A DNA stretch of 64,000 bases from Cognataquiflexum rubidum (lineage in GTDB: Bacteria > Bacteroidota > Bacteroidia > Cytophagales > Cyclobacteriaceae), in the NCBI RefSeq assembly GCF_022538115.1, contig NZ_JAKZAL010000020.1, positions 1 through 64,000 on the forward strand, in the 5' to 3' direction. The translations under genes were made by a program, and so were the position numbers. Shown here in pieces: positions 56,501 to 64,000 of the stretch; position 1 is the first letter of the stretch, and each line of letters opens with the position of its first letter. The notes under the pieces were generated by a model. It saw only the letters and a list, made by a program, of their open reading frames with translations. It was not told where the DNA came from and did no database searches.

Positions 56501-56979
56501 ATTTGCCAGGAGCTTTCATTTTCATTCCTGAAAAACAGTTTGCTATCAGAAAACAATAAGTATTGCCATCCTTCAGGTGTTTTTTTGGGAAGGAAAAGCA
56601 GCAGGTCTTGATTTCCATCGATTGGAAGGTTGGTTTTTAAGTCAAACTCCTCCCAAATCCCATCCTGGTAAAAATACGCCTTTGGTTCATTGATCAAATT
56701 GCTTATCCAGATTCGACTATCCTCATCTTTAAAAATCCTCACTTCATTGGTCAAATCACTTTGGATATCTTCAGGTAAAGGATAGGTATCAAAACCATCC
56801 GAATAGAAAACCCCAAGAGAGGTATTAAACCACATCAGCCCTTCTTTGTCCTGCAAAACCTGATGGATAATATCAGAAGGCAGGTCAACTCCTTTGATCT
56901 GATTATTGAACTGGAAGGTCTGCGCAAAAGCAGTATGTCCAAACCAAACAAAGAAAATAAGAAGCAGGGCTTTTTGCAT
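53542..56979 (-). CDS. Propeller-sensor histidine kinase (Reg_prop, Y_Y_Y, PAS, HisKA, HATPase)
   Basis: This 1145-aa membrane kinase has a signal peptide and then two-component-regulator propeller repeats (about 30-620). Next come a Y_Y_Y-like domain (about 640-730; LVIKYKLEGLQDEW), one transmembrane helix (about 740-760), PAS (about 790-890), HisKA with SNISHEIRTPLNGILG (about 925) and HATPase with GTGLGLAITKNLV. It lacks the receiver and AraC domains of full hybrid regulators, so it needs a separate receiver, perhaps the protein encoded next. Confidence 0.9.
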   Translation of the reverse strand: MQKALLLIFFVWFGHTAFAQTFQFNNQIKGVDLPSDIIHQVLQDKEGLMWFNTSLGVFYSDGFDTYPLPEDIQSDLTNEVRIFKDEDSRIWISNLINEPKAYFYQDGIWEEFDLKTNLPIDGNQDLLLFLPKKTPEGWQYLLFSDSKLFFRNENESSWQMQEFDFRNAGPFKSDLGTPDGILVLFRYQTYIFRDGHLQEYAFKGIDLPAKVQHIAFDEVTKGYYFLGLDFLAYGKSYESPEKILRQNFEREIFSVVDFSHLQVFEGRVYYNYNSQLYKYDPKLNRSLEIDSYDVLKAYFIHGFLVDREGIKWIATNRGLANINSFRFINYSSKSLLDDEVTAIIGLDSSRYLIGFNNGLQIWSRNSDVKTLYGYEGLVGHPKFRISNFDKDKNGIIWFSSNLKGIGRLDPKTSKVDFQPSPQQRFVTSVRVIGDSLFIAARGSLYLSSIANKGSHFLNEITDNILKIFGQDQIFVRKTGKLRDGRIIFMQGSNPNFTDGIVEKQSFVTAVGFDYIEEENGCLILGTESGLKYFCEGKFDYFQTAGGNIDRPVYSLLKDSKGYLWVGTDKGLYKIKDGRADHYTEVSGLSGLETNRGALLESDNGRIWIGTSKGLSVFIPEENIERVYSPITKILSVKVLGSESEGVDLMRIPFGVNNIEITYRAVSFIQPNDLVIKYKLEGLQDEWTEIVNPRTNVLTFNNLPAGNYRLLLKAGVDGVFNTPEVASEGFKILKPVYLQPWFVISVLFVFLLIGFLFNTLLNLLRKEGLLKKTIDEKIKQVFNTEDQFRNVWNSSKDGLLLSTDAGKIIAANPSLAKLVSLPVKEIEKGFVTNLFTDPEFYPRKREVILPAITNEENKGMTFELSMPLRGGMKEIELYVAMLKSDHAGNPLILSVFRDVTAEKAFEKGLQEAKDKAEEANKLKSNFLSNISHEIRTPLNGILGSTENIILQRQEDANLISQLEIIQESGERLLSTINSILDLSKIEAKKLEVVYKESNINDFLATILLPLKGLAVKKGLLLSVKYETQPLKGWIDQRYFEMIVNNLVGNAIKYSDKGIISITLNGLGDKITLTVTDQGIGMSQDFQQILFKPFEQESKGNSRIYEGTGLGLAITKNLVDILGGSIRVESQKEEGTKVIVILPLGKK

Positions 56980-57055
56980 AGGGGTACCGTACGCCGTCTA
57001 AATTAGAAAAAGATACGGATAGTGTAAATTAATTGGATATTGTTTCCCTTTTCTT

Positions 57056-57085
57056 TTTGTGGACGGGCTTAATCCTTTATTTTTG
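57056..57085 (+). promoter_or_regulatory. sucD promoter
   Basis: TTTTTG (ends 57059), 18-bp spacer, TATTTTTG (57078-57085), matching the Bacteroidota consensus. The start of transcription near 57092 supports the ATG at 57108. Confidence 0.65.
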
Positions 57086-57107
57086 TGCAAACTATAAAAA
57101 TCGCAGC

Positions 57108-57989
57108 ATGAGTGTTTTAGTCAATAAAGATTCCAAAATAATTGTGCAGGGCTTTACCGGTTCGGAAGGTTCTTTTCACGCACAGCAAATGATCGAATAC
57201 GGAACCAACGTCGTTGGCGGTGTGACTCCCGGAAAAGGAGGTACAAGCCACTTGGAAAGACCGGTTTTTAACTCGGTAGAAGAAGCTGTCCAAAAGACAG
57301 GCGCCAATACATCGATCATATTTGTTCCACCGGCATTCGCTGCTGATGCCATCATGGAAGCTGCAGACGCAGGGATCAAAGTCATCATCACCATCACGGA
57401 AGGTATTCCTGTGGCAGATATGATGAGGGCAAAACCATATATCAAGGAAAGAGGTGCTACACTGATCGGACCTAACTGTCCGGGTGTCATCACTCCGGGA
57501 GAAGCCAAAGTAGGTATCATGCCGGGCTTTGTCTTCAAAAAAGGCAGAATCGGAATTGTTTCCAAGTCAGGAACATTGACCTATGAAGCAGCGGACCAAA
57601 TCGCCAAAGCGGGTCTCGGTGTATCCACAGCCATCGGTATCGGCGGAGATCCGATCATCGGAACCTCCACCAAAGATGCGGTTCAGCTCTTGATGGAAGA
57701 TCCTGAGACGGATGCTATCGTCATGATCGGTGAGATCGGAGGAAATTACGAAGCTGACGCTGCAAGATGGATCAGAGCAAATGGTAACAAAAAACCGGTA
57801 GTAGGATTTATCGCCGGACAGACTGCCCCTCCGGGACGCAGAATGGGTCACGCAGGTGCCATCATCGGTGGTGCTGACGATACCGCGATAGCCAAAATGC
57901 GCATCATGGCCGAAAACGGAATCCACGTAGCTGAATCTCCGGCTGAGATCGGCGCTGTGATGGCGAAGGTTTTGGGAGTTACAGCATAA
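57108..57989 (+). CDS. sucD: Succinate--CoA ligase, alpha subunit
   Basis: The 293-aa subunit carries the CoA-binding N-terminal domain ([20 protein letters not shown]) and the phospho-His segment near the end ([11 protein letters not shown]). With SucC it converts succinyl-CoA to succinate with ATP or GTP synthesis in the TCA cycle. The start at 57108 ([10 protein letters not shown]) is chosen because a 75-bp longer reading runs into the promoter. sucC is not next to it here, as is often so in this phylum. Confidence 0.95.
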   Translation: MSVLVNKDSKIIVQGFTGSEGSFHAQQMIEYGTNVVGGVTPGKGGTSHLERPVFNSVEEAVQKTGANTSIIFVPPAFAADAIMEAADAGIKVIITITEGIPVADMMRAKPYIKERGATLIGPNCPGVITPGEAKVGIMPGFVFKKGRIGIVSKSGTLTYEAADQIAKAGLGVSTAIGIGGDPIIGTSTKDAVQLLMEDPETDAIVMIGEIGGNYEADAARWIRANGNKKPVVGFIAGQTAPPGRRMGHAGAIIGGADDTAIAKMRIMAENGIHVAESPAEIGAVMAKVLGVTA

Positions 57990-58011
57990 TAAGTACATTG
58001 ATTTTGTAATC

Positions 58012-58043
58012 TGATATTTATTGATATTGGATATTTGGATATT
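58012..58043. repeat. GATATT-rich short repeat, second site
   Basis: TGATATTTATTGATATTGGATATTTGGATATT: repeated TTGATATT / GGATATT units just before the sucD terminator; same motif as at 22591-22624. Confidence 0.6.
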
Positions 58044-58081
58044 AAAAAAACCGTTCTGATTGATTTCAGAACGGTTTTTTG
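58044..58081 (+). terminator. Terminator behind sucD
   Basis: CCGTTCTGA (58051-58059), loop, TCAGAACGG (58066-58074) with A-run before and T-run after; can also serve the minus-strand coiled-coil gene. Confidence 0.88.
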
Positions 58082-58128
58082 TTTTGATAAAAATTGGTAA
58101 ATGAGTTCAAAAAAGAATTCCAGACAAC

Positions 58129-58398
58129 TTATTCTTCTACGATATTCAAACCGTGTTTTTTCTCGAATTCGTCTCTTTTCAATTCAAATCTCTCCGCCTC
58201 GGCGTTGACCATATCCAAGGACTCGTTGTATCTGGTAAATAATTCCCCTATGTTTTTTTCCATTTCTCCAAAATTAAACTGCATGGCATCTACCTGTAAT
58301 TGGGAGGCTTTTTCTACCATGGCAATCTGACTGTTTTTGAGATCTTCCAACAACATCAAGGCCCTATCCATTTTTACTAATTTCTCTCTGTTATCCAT
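58129..58398 (-). CDS. Small coiled-coil protein
   Basis: The 89-aa charged, helical protein (MDNREKLVKMDRALMLLEDLK...) has no signal or membrane segment. Heptad pattern (Leu, Met, Ile) suggests a coiled coil. No family recognised. The start is set at 58398; a longer frame (58428) exists. Confidence 0.55.
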   Translation of the reverse strand: MDNREKLVKMDRALMLLEDLKNSQIAMVEKASQLQVDAMQFNFGEMEKNIGELFTRYNESLDMVNAEAERFELKRDEFEKKHGLNIVEE

Positions 58399-58600
58399 TT
58401 TATTTGATTTTTTCAATAAATAATACAATAACCATTCCTAAGTCATATTTAAAATTGTTTTTGTTTTAAAATAGCGCAAAGAACAGAGATCTGAGAGGTG
58501 GTTGCAACAAGCTATACTCGTAATTCCCTCTCAGACAGTTTAAAGAAATTTCTACCGCTATTTCTTTCTATTGCATTATATTTAAGTAAAAAGCCTGATC

Positions 58601-60196
58601 ATGCGCAATTTCCCTTCCTACAAACAAAGTAAACCTTCCGGCCAGTATGATGCCATTGTCATTGGTTCGGGACTGGGCGGGCTTACCACGGCTGCCCTAC
58701 TTTCCCAACACAGCCAAAAAGTGCTGGTACTTGAAAAACACTACACCATCGGCGGTTTTACCCATGTTTTCAAAAGGAAAGATTATGAATGGGACGTGGG
58801 CATTCACTATGTCGGCGATATGCACAATAACCAAAAACTTATGCCACGCCTTTTCCAGCACATCACTCAGGGGAAATTACAGTGGAAAGACATGGGAGAA
58901 GTGTATGATAAGATCGTTTTTGAGGATAAAACCTATGATTTGGTAAAAGGCCGAAAAAATCTTGTTGCCAAACTAAAATCAGATTTTGATACTCCTGAAG
59001 ACCATGCTGCCATTGACCGCTATATGGAAGCAGTGAAAAATGTAATTGTAAGCAGCAGGGGTTTTTACAGTATGAAGGTAGTACCAGGTTTAATAGGGAA
59101 ATGGCTTCGCAAATGGACTTCAAGGAAATTCCTTAAATTCTCAGATATCACCACCCTGGAAATGCTCCGGACTTTTACAAATAATGAAAAGCTGATTGGG
59201 GTACTTTGTGGCCAATACGGAGATTATGGTCTTCCTCCTGCACAAAGCAGTTTTGCCATGCATGCCATCCTGGTCAATCACTATTTCAACGGAGGATACT
59301 TCCCTGTTGGCGGCTCGGCCAAAATTGCCGAAAACATCTATCCCCAAATCACAGCAGGAGGTGGTGATGTGTATTCCAATGCTGAAGTGAAGGAGATTAT
59401 TTTCGAAGGAAATAAGGCAGTAGGCGTGCGGATGGCAGATGACCATGTGCTGAAAGCTGACCGGATTATCAGCAATGCAGGAGTATTTAATACCTTTCAA
59501 AAGCTTATCGACAAGAAGCATCCGCTTTATCCCCAACTGGAACGTCAATTTGATGGCTTGCGTGCTTCCGTGGCACATTTATGTCTGTATATTGGGTTGA
59601 AAAAAAACAGCCAAGAATTGCAATTGCCCACTTCCAATTTCTGGATTTACCCTGGCTACGACCACGATAAAACTGTGCGGGAATATCTTTCCAATCCAGA
59701 TGAGAAGCCATTTCCCGTCGTATATATTTCCTTTCCTTCGGCCAAAGATCCGGATTGGGTGAATCGTTACCCCGGGACTTCCACCATCGAGATAATCTCG
59801 CTGGCACCGTATGAGTGGTTTAAAAACTGGGAAGATACCCGTTGGGGAAAAAGAGGGGAAGATTACAATGCCATGAAAGAGAAATGGTCCTTGCGGTTAT
59901 TGGAAAACCTCTACAGGCAACTTCCTCATTTAAAAGGACAGGTAGATTATTACGAGCTTTCCACGCCTCTATCCACTAAAAATTTTACAGGCTACCAATC
60001 AGGTGAAATATATGGGCTCGAACATAGTCCTGAAAGATTCCGAAATGAACACCTCACTCCACATACTCCTTTTAAAAACCTGTATCTGACAGGGCAAGAT
60101 ATTGTTTCCTGTGGGATCGGAGGCGCGCTTATGAGCGGTCTGATTACATCATCCGCTATTTTGAGGAAAAACCTTATTAAAAGTATTATGAAATGA
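58601..60196 (+). CDS. FAD-dependent oxidoreductase, phytoene desaturase/retinol saturase type
   Basis: The 531-aa flavoprotein has the FAD Rossmann start DAIVIGSGLGGLTTAALLSQ (about 18-37), an EKHYTIGGFTHVFKR segment and a C-terminal TGQDIVSCGIGGALMSGLITS. It resembles the CrtI / retinol-saturase (RetSat, CrtISO) group that desaturates or isomerises carotenoids or similar lipids. No carotenoid genes are near it, so the substrate is open. Full length. Confidence 0.82.
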   Translation: MRNFPSYKQSKPSGQYDAIVIGSGLGGLTTAALLSQHSQKVLVLEKHYTIGGFTHVFKRKDYEWDVGIHYVGDMHNNQKLMPRLFQHITQGKLQWKDMGEVYDKIVFEDKTYDLVKGRKNLVAKLKSDFDTPEDHAAIDRYMEAVKNVIVSSRGFYSMKVVPGLIGKWLRKWTSRKFLKFSDITTLEMLRTFTNNEKLIGVLCGQYGDYGLPPAQSSFAMHAILVNHYFNGGYFPVGGSAKIAENIYPQITAGGGDVYSNAEVKEIIFEGNKAVGVRMADDHVLKADRIISNAGVFNTFQKLIDKKHPLYPQLERQFDGLRASVAHLCLYIGLKKNSQELQLPTSNFWIYPGYDHDKTVREYLSNPDEKPFPVVYISFPSAKDPDWVNRYPGTSTIEIISLAPYEWFKNWEDTRWGKRGEDYNAMKEKWSLRLLENLYRQLPHLKGQVDYYELSTPLSTKNFTGYQSGEIYGLEHSPERFRNEHLTPHTPFKNLYLTGQDIVSCGIGGALMSGLITSSAILRKNLIKSIMK

Positions 60197-60416
60197 GGAT
60201 AAGTTCTTCTTTGGGAGCATGGCAACAAATCAATTAAGTTGAGAACAAGAAAAGAAGCAGAGAATTTCAGATTTCAAAGTCAAGGAATTTGTTTTTAGCA
60301 GTATGTAATACTTTAAAAACTTTTATCATCCTATTTTGAAATTTTCCAATCTTCCAATCCGCCACGGCGGACAAGTTCTTTCAATTTCTTACCTTTGCGG
60401 CTTCAATTTCTTTTCC

Positions 60417-62054
60417 ATGATTTCAGTAGACAATATTTCCGTCATCCACGGCGGTAAAGCCCTCTTCAGTGATGTATCATTTTCCATCAACGAAAATGAC
60501 AAAATAGCCCTGATGGGCAAAAATGGCGCCGGCAAATCCACCATGCTCAAAATCATCGCCGGCGGGACCAAACCATCCTCAGGGGGCGTTTCCGCTCCAA
60601 AAGGTGCAGTGATCGCATATTTGCCACAGCATTTGTTGACGGCGGATGATTGTACGGTTTTTGAAGAAACTTCTAAGGCATTTGCTTCCTACCTCGATAT
60701 GAAAACCGAAATCGAAAGGCTCAATGAAGAACTTACCGTTCGTACTGACTATGACTCCGAAGATTATTATAAAATCATTGAGCAGGTTTCCGAGCTCAGT
60801 GAAAAGTTCTACGCCATCGAGGAGGTCAATTACGAAGCAGAAGTAGAGAAAGTGCTTTTGGGATTGGGATTTGAAAGGAAAGATTTCAAAAGATCAACAT
60901 CTGAGTTCTCCGGTGGATGGAGGATGAGGATCGAACTTGCCAAGATACTTTTGCAGAAACCGGATTTGATCCTATTGGATGAACCGACCAACCACCTTGA
61001 CATAGAATCCATCCAATGGCTGGAAGATTTTTTGACCCAAAAAGCAAAAGCTGTTGTGGTCATCTCCCACGACAGAGCTTTTGTAGACAATATAACCACC
61101 CGTACAATTGAAGTGACAATGGGGCGGATATATGACTACAAAGCCAAATACAGCCATTACCTTGAACTGAGAAAAGAGCGCCGCGAGCAACAGCAGAAGC
61201 ATTTCGAGGAGCAGCAAAGGGTTATGGCAGATATCCAAGGATTCATCGACCGCTTCAAAGGCACTTATTCCAAAACCCTTCAGGTGCAGTCACGGGTGAA
61301 AATGCTGGAGAAAATGGAAATCATTGAAGTGGACGAAGTGGATACTTCAGCCTTGAAGTTACGCTTCCCGCCTTCTCCAAGGTCCGGAAAATACCCTGTT
61401 ATCGTAGAAGAACTTACCAAATCCTATGGCAACCATGTTGTGTTCAAGGATGCAAGTATGATCATCGAACAAGGTCAGAAAATCTCCTTTGTAGGTAAAA
61501 ACGGAGAAGGAAAATCCACGATGATCAAAGCCATCATGGGCGAAATTGATTTTCAGGGCAAATGCGAATTGGGCCACAATGCCATGATCGGCTACTTTGC
61601 GCAGAACCAGGCTTCCTTATTGGATGAAAGCCTCACCATATTCGAAACCATCGATAATATCGCAGTTGGAGAAGTCAGGGGTAAGATCAAAGATTTATTG
61701 GGCGCTTTTATGTTCAAGGGTGACGACATCAACAAAAAAGTGAAGGTCCTATCCGGTGGGGAAAAGACCAGGTTGGCGATGATCAAATTGCTACTTGAAC
61801 CAGTCAACCTTTTGATCCTCGATGAACCTACCAATCACCTGGATATGAAAACCAAAGATATCATCAAAGATGCCTTGAAGGCTTTTGACGGCACTTTGAT
61901 CATCGTATCCCACGACAGGGATTTCTTGGATGGCTTGGTGACCAAGGTATTTGAATTTGGAAACAAACGGGTTAAGGAACACTTCGAGGATATCAATGGA
62001 TTTTTGAGGAATAAGAAATTGGAGAATTTGAGAGAGGTTGAAAGGAAGTCGTAG
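60417..62054 (+). CDS. ABC-F family ATP-binding protein
   Basis: The 545-aa soluble protein has two ABC domains: Walker A GKNGAGKST (about 37) and GKNGEGKST (about 360), and signature motifs FSGGWRMRIELA (about 163) and LSGGEKTRLAM (about 443). Between them is a charged linker (LELRKERREQQQKHFEEQQ). No membrane segments. ABC-F proteins act on the ribosome E site (Uup/EttA-like translation factor). A TACCTTTG box at 60390 fits a promoter and start at 60417 (MISVDN). Confidence 0.92.
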   Translation: MISVDNISVIHGGKALFSDVSFSINENDKIALMGKNGAGKSTMLKIIAGGTKPSSGGVSAPKGAVIAYLPQHLLTADDCTVFEETSKAFASYLDMKTEIERLNEELTVRTDYDSEDYYKIIEQVSELSEKFYAIEEVNYEAEVEKVLLGLGFERKDFKRSTSEFSGGWRMRIELAKILLQKPDLILLDEPTNHLDIESIQWLEDFLTQKAKAVVVISHDRAFVDNITTRTIEVTMGRIYDYKAKYSHYLELRKERREQQQKHFEEQQRVMADIQGFIDRFKGTYSKTLQVQSRVKMLEKMEIIEVDEVDTSALKLRFPPSPRSGKYPVIVEELTKSYGNHVVFKDASMIIEQGQKISFVGKNGEGKSTMIKAIMGEIDFQGKCELGHNAMIGYFAQNQASLLDESLTIFETIDNIAVGEVRGKIKDLLGAFMFKGDDINKKVKVLSGGEKTRLAMIKLLLEPVNLLILDEPTNHLDMKTKDIIKDALKAFDGTLIIVSHDRDFLDGLVTKVFEFGNKRVKEHFEDINGFLRNKKLENLREVERKS

Positions 62055-62119
62055 CGAAGCGAAGATTACTAGAGTGGAGCGATTCGGAATGAAATGATAT
62101 ATACTTCGTGGTTTTTTGA

Positions 62120-62143
62120 GATATATTGCCTTCGGCGATATAA
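62120..62143 (+). terminator. Possible hairpin behind the ABC-F gene
   Basis: ATATTGCC-TTC-GGCGATAT forms a hairpin with stable GCCTTCGGC core, and then a short AT stretch without a long T-run. Weak terminator or dispersed palindrome. Confidence 0.35.
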
Positions 62144-62165
62144 TTTAATTCAAGAATCGAATAGT

Positions 62166-64000
62166 TCACTTCTTCAATGCCTCTTCTAAAATAATCATCT
62201 CCTCTTTATAAATTCTTTCATTAGGAAAATCTGAATTAAGTTCAGAAAATATATCGTTAGATTCATAATAATATTGTTTCCATTTATCATTCGGCTTGGT
62301 TGAAATTTCGTGAAAAAATCCAATTGATTTTAGTGAAAAAGCGAGGCCTTTCTTGAATTCAACATTATCGGGAAAGGAATTGTAGAGTTCCCTTACTAAA
62401 GAAAGATCCTTTTCATAAAAAGTAAGTGCATCGTCGAATTTGCCAAGTGTGGAATAGGAATCTGCCAAATAGGAATTTGATAATGCAAAATTATATTTAT
62501 AATCCATTGAATCTGGAAAGGACAAATAAAGCTCCTTTTGTAGGAAATAATATTGTTCATAATTTTCAGTGGCACTTTCTAAATTATCCATAGATTGGTG
62601 TGTTACACCGAGCTTCAAAAATGAAACAGCCAATTTATTTTTTATTTCTACATCTTTTGGACTGGTTTCGAGGAGTTCTTTTTCTAAACCATTATATTTT
62701 TCAAAATAAAATAACGCATTTTCAAAGTCGTTCATTAATAGATAAGAATCACCAATTTTCAAACAAGAAATAGACAAATCTTTTTTATATTGAATATTTC
62801 GAGGATTGGAATTTAATAGTTCCTTTAAAATGTCGAAAGCCTCTAAAGAATATTTAAGAGATTCTTTGGTGTTTCTGATCTGGATAAAAAAATCTGCTAG
62901 TTTTAACAATGAAATTGCGTAACCATGCTGAAAAGACAAATTTAAAGGGTGTTTTTTATAAAGATCTTGGGAAAAATGGTGATATTGAAAATAGCATTTT
63001 CCACCTTTTTCCATTTCCCCTAGATAAATATATGTATCCCCAAGGCGTTGAAATGAAAGGGATAAACCATGGATATGTTCCTCATTTTGAGGAGAGATTT
63101 TATTTAGTTCAAGATAAATAATATTGTATTTTTTATAAAACCCTAAGGCCAAATGTAGTCTACCAGACATGCTTAATACATTTCCTAATCTTTCAAGAGT
63201 TGGGGCTAAATTGACTAAAATAAACTCATTTCTTGGATCTTGAGAATAGGCTTCAGTCACCAACAGATTACTTTCAAAATAAAATCTTTCTGCTGTCTTA
63301 AAATCTCCCAATGAAAGTTGGGTATCTCCTAATTTTGAAAATGAAATTGATAATCCAATTTTGGTAATTAAGTTTTGGGGATATTTATTAACAAGGTCAA
63401 TACGTAACTTATTGCCTTCTTCAAAGTATTTTAATGCTTTTTCAAGATCACCAATTGCTAAAGAGATATTTCCCACCCTTTCATTAGAAGTCGCTAATGA
63501 ATGTTTAAATCTTTCATTTATTGGGTATTTATTCAAAAGTGATTCAGAAAGCTGTAGACATACCTTGAAGTAAGTAAGTGCATTTTCCAGATTCCCTGTC
63601 GTATTATGAAAAAAACCAACACTATCAAATAGCCTTACTATATCTTCTCTTTCAGGTAAAGCAAGCTGATACAAATTCAGGAGCATTCCTGTTGCAAATT
63701 CAGCATATCTACCCCAAGTTATATTTTCAGTGTAGCTTGAATTATTAAAGTGTCCTGTACTTCCTTCATATTCCAACTTGAAATTCAAAAACATAATTAA
63801 CGGTTGACAATCTTCTAAAAGAGAGTCCTCATTTTTTTTGCGAACAACTTCCTGAATTATTGGACTTATCTTAAAAGCAGAATGATTTTCACTAAACTCT
63901 ATCCAACCATTCCCTGCCAATCCTAAAAGTAAATTATCTAAATCTTCAAGATCAGGTAGAATCTCGTTAAATAACTGGTAAGGCATTGATTCCGGAGGCA
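62166..64000 (-). CDS. TPR protein, C-terminal part of a probable STAND-type NTPase (5' end outside window)
   Basis: The reading frame stays open to the right edge (before the in-frame ATG at 63986 it reads ...PPES), so the N-terminus lies beyond it. The first visible ~75 residues look like a winged-helix segment (NLLLGLAGNGWIEFSENHSAFKISPIIQEVVRKK), as follows the NB-ARC/NACHT part of STAND proteins. The rest has about ten TPR-like units of roughly 50 residues (LGD...LG....AL..YE....L...L...P.N). Repeats act as a sensor or partner scaffold. NTPase motifs are not in view, so the class is inferred. Confidence 0.65.
   Translation of the reverse strand, partial: PPESMPYQLFNEILPDLEDLDNLLLGLAGNGWIEFSENHSAFKISPIIQEVVRKKNEDSLLEDCQPLIMFLNFKLEYEGSTGHFNNSSYTENITWGRYAEFATGMLLNLYQLALPEREDIVRLFDSVGFFHNTTGNLENALTYFKVCLQLSESLLNKYPINERFKHSLATSNERVGNISLAIGDLEKALKYFEEGNKLRIDLVNKYPQNLITKIGLSISFSKLGDTQLSLGDFKTAERFYFESNLLVTEAYSQDPRNEFILVNLAPTLERLGNVLSMSGRLHLALGFYKKYNIIYLELNKISPQNEEHIHGLSLSFQRLGDTYIYLGEMEKGGKCYFQYHHFSQDLYKKHPLNLSFQHGYAISLLKLADFFIQIRNTKESLKYSLEAFDILKELLNSNPRNIQYKKDLSISCLKIGDSYLLMNDFENALFYFEKYNGLEKELLETSPKDVEIKNKLAVSFLKLGVTHQSMDNLESATENYEQYYFLQKELYLSFPDSMDYKYNFALSNSYLADSYSTLGKFDDALTFYEKDLSLVRELYNSFPDNVEFKKGLAFSLKSIGFFHEISTKPNDKWKQYYYESNDIFSELNSDFPNERIYKEEMIILEEALKK

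Overview
The window looks like a chromosomal segment of a Bacteroidota (Bacteroidetes) bacterium, most likely a Cytophagales / Cyclobacteriaceae-type marine or freshwater aerobe. The evidence is the gene families (paired ExbD proteins with an extra small membrane protein, a propeller/Y_Y_Y sensor kinase, DUF4421, UMF1-type transporter, MutA/MutB/MeaB, FNR of the thioredoxin-reductase type), the near absence of Shine-Dalgarno sequences, and promoters of the Bacteroidota type (TTG, 19-21 bp, TAnnTTTG) in front of the 16S rRNA and several tRNA genes. Species cannot be named from the sequence alone.

Layout. 1-485: 5' tip of a 16S rRNA gene (minus strand, running off the left edge), its leader and promoter, and tRNA-Arg(ACG). 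661-9297: outer-membrane barrel protein, PAP2-like membrane protein with rpoN, asnS, an MFS exporter, the NAD(P)HX repair enzyme and a UMF1 transporter. 9359-11653: an ExbB-type energy-transduction operon (exbB, 109-aa membrane protein, two exbD). 11994-12435: tRNA-Ser(GGA) and a 100-bp imperfect tandem repeat. 12509-18702: a seven-gene minus-strand operon with two glycosyltransferases, a polysaccharide deacetylase, a SpoIIE-type phosphatase, TatD and L-asparaginase. 18724-22921: ruvC, a Crp-like regulator, a beta-helix lipoprotein with a diheme cytochrome, and a small ORF. 22938-26908: M1 peptidase and a TonB-dependent receptor. 27129-28173: a tRNA-Val array containing two GIY-YIG nuclease ORFs and three broken tRNA-like genes. 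28264-36516: ALDH7-type dehydrogenase, DUF4421 protein, a candidate small RNA, a glycosyltransferase-like protein, a PLP aminotransferase, a MarR regulator and an FNR/ferredoxin pair. 36547-46101: CPA2 antiporter, methylmalonyl-CoA mutase (mutA-mutB), dnaA, and the mutase chaperone meaB. 46140-49897: hemJ, SCO protein, cytochrome c and a class IV aminotransferase. 49970-56979: an ABC permease/ATPase plus DUF3299-like protein next to two histidine-kinase proteins. 57108-62054: sucD, an FAD oxidoreductase and an ABC-F protein. 62166 to the right edge: the C-terminal part of a TPR protein that resembles the back half of a STAND NTPase.

Most genes are housekeeping or envelope functions. Respiratory and central-carbon functions recur (sucD, mutA/mutB/meaB, SCO and cytochrome c, hemJ, diheme cytochrome, FNR/ferredoxin). 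The most unusual stretch is 27129-28113. There, tandem 342/360-bp units join a tRNA-Val body, a terminator hairpin and a GIY-YIG ORF. The ATG of each ORF touches the terminator T-tract, and its stop codon is the conserved U8-A9-G10 of the next tRNA-like sequence. The anticodon arms of three tRNA copies have been replaced by palindromic hairpins. A second notable locus is the 50-52 kb ABC transporter with a histidine-rich loop, which resembles zinc-associated Zrg-type systems.
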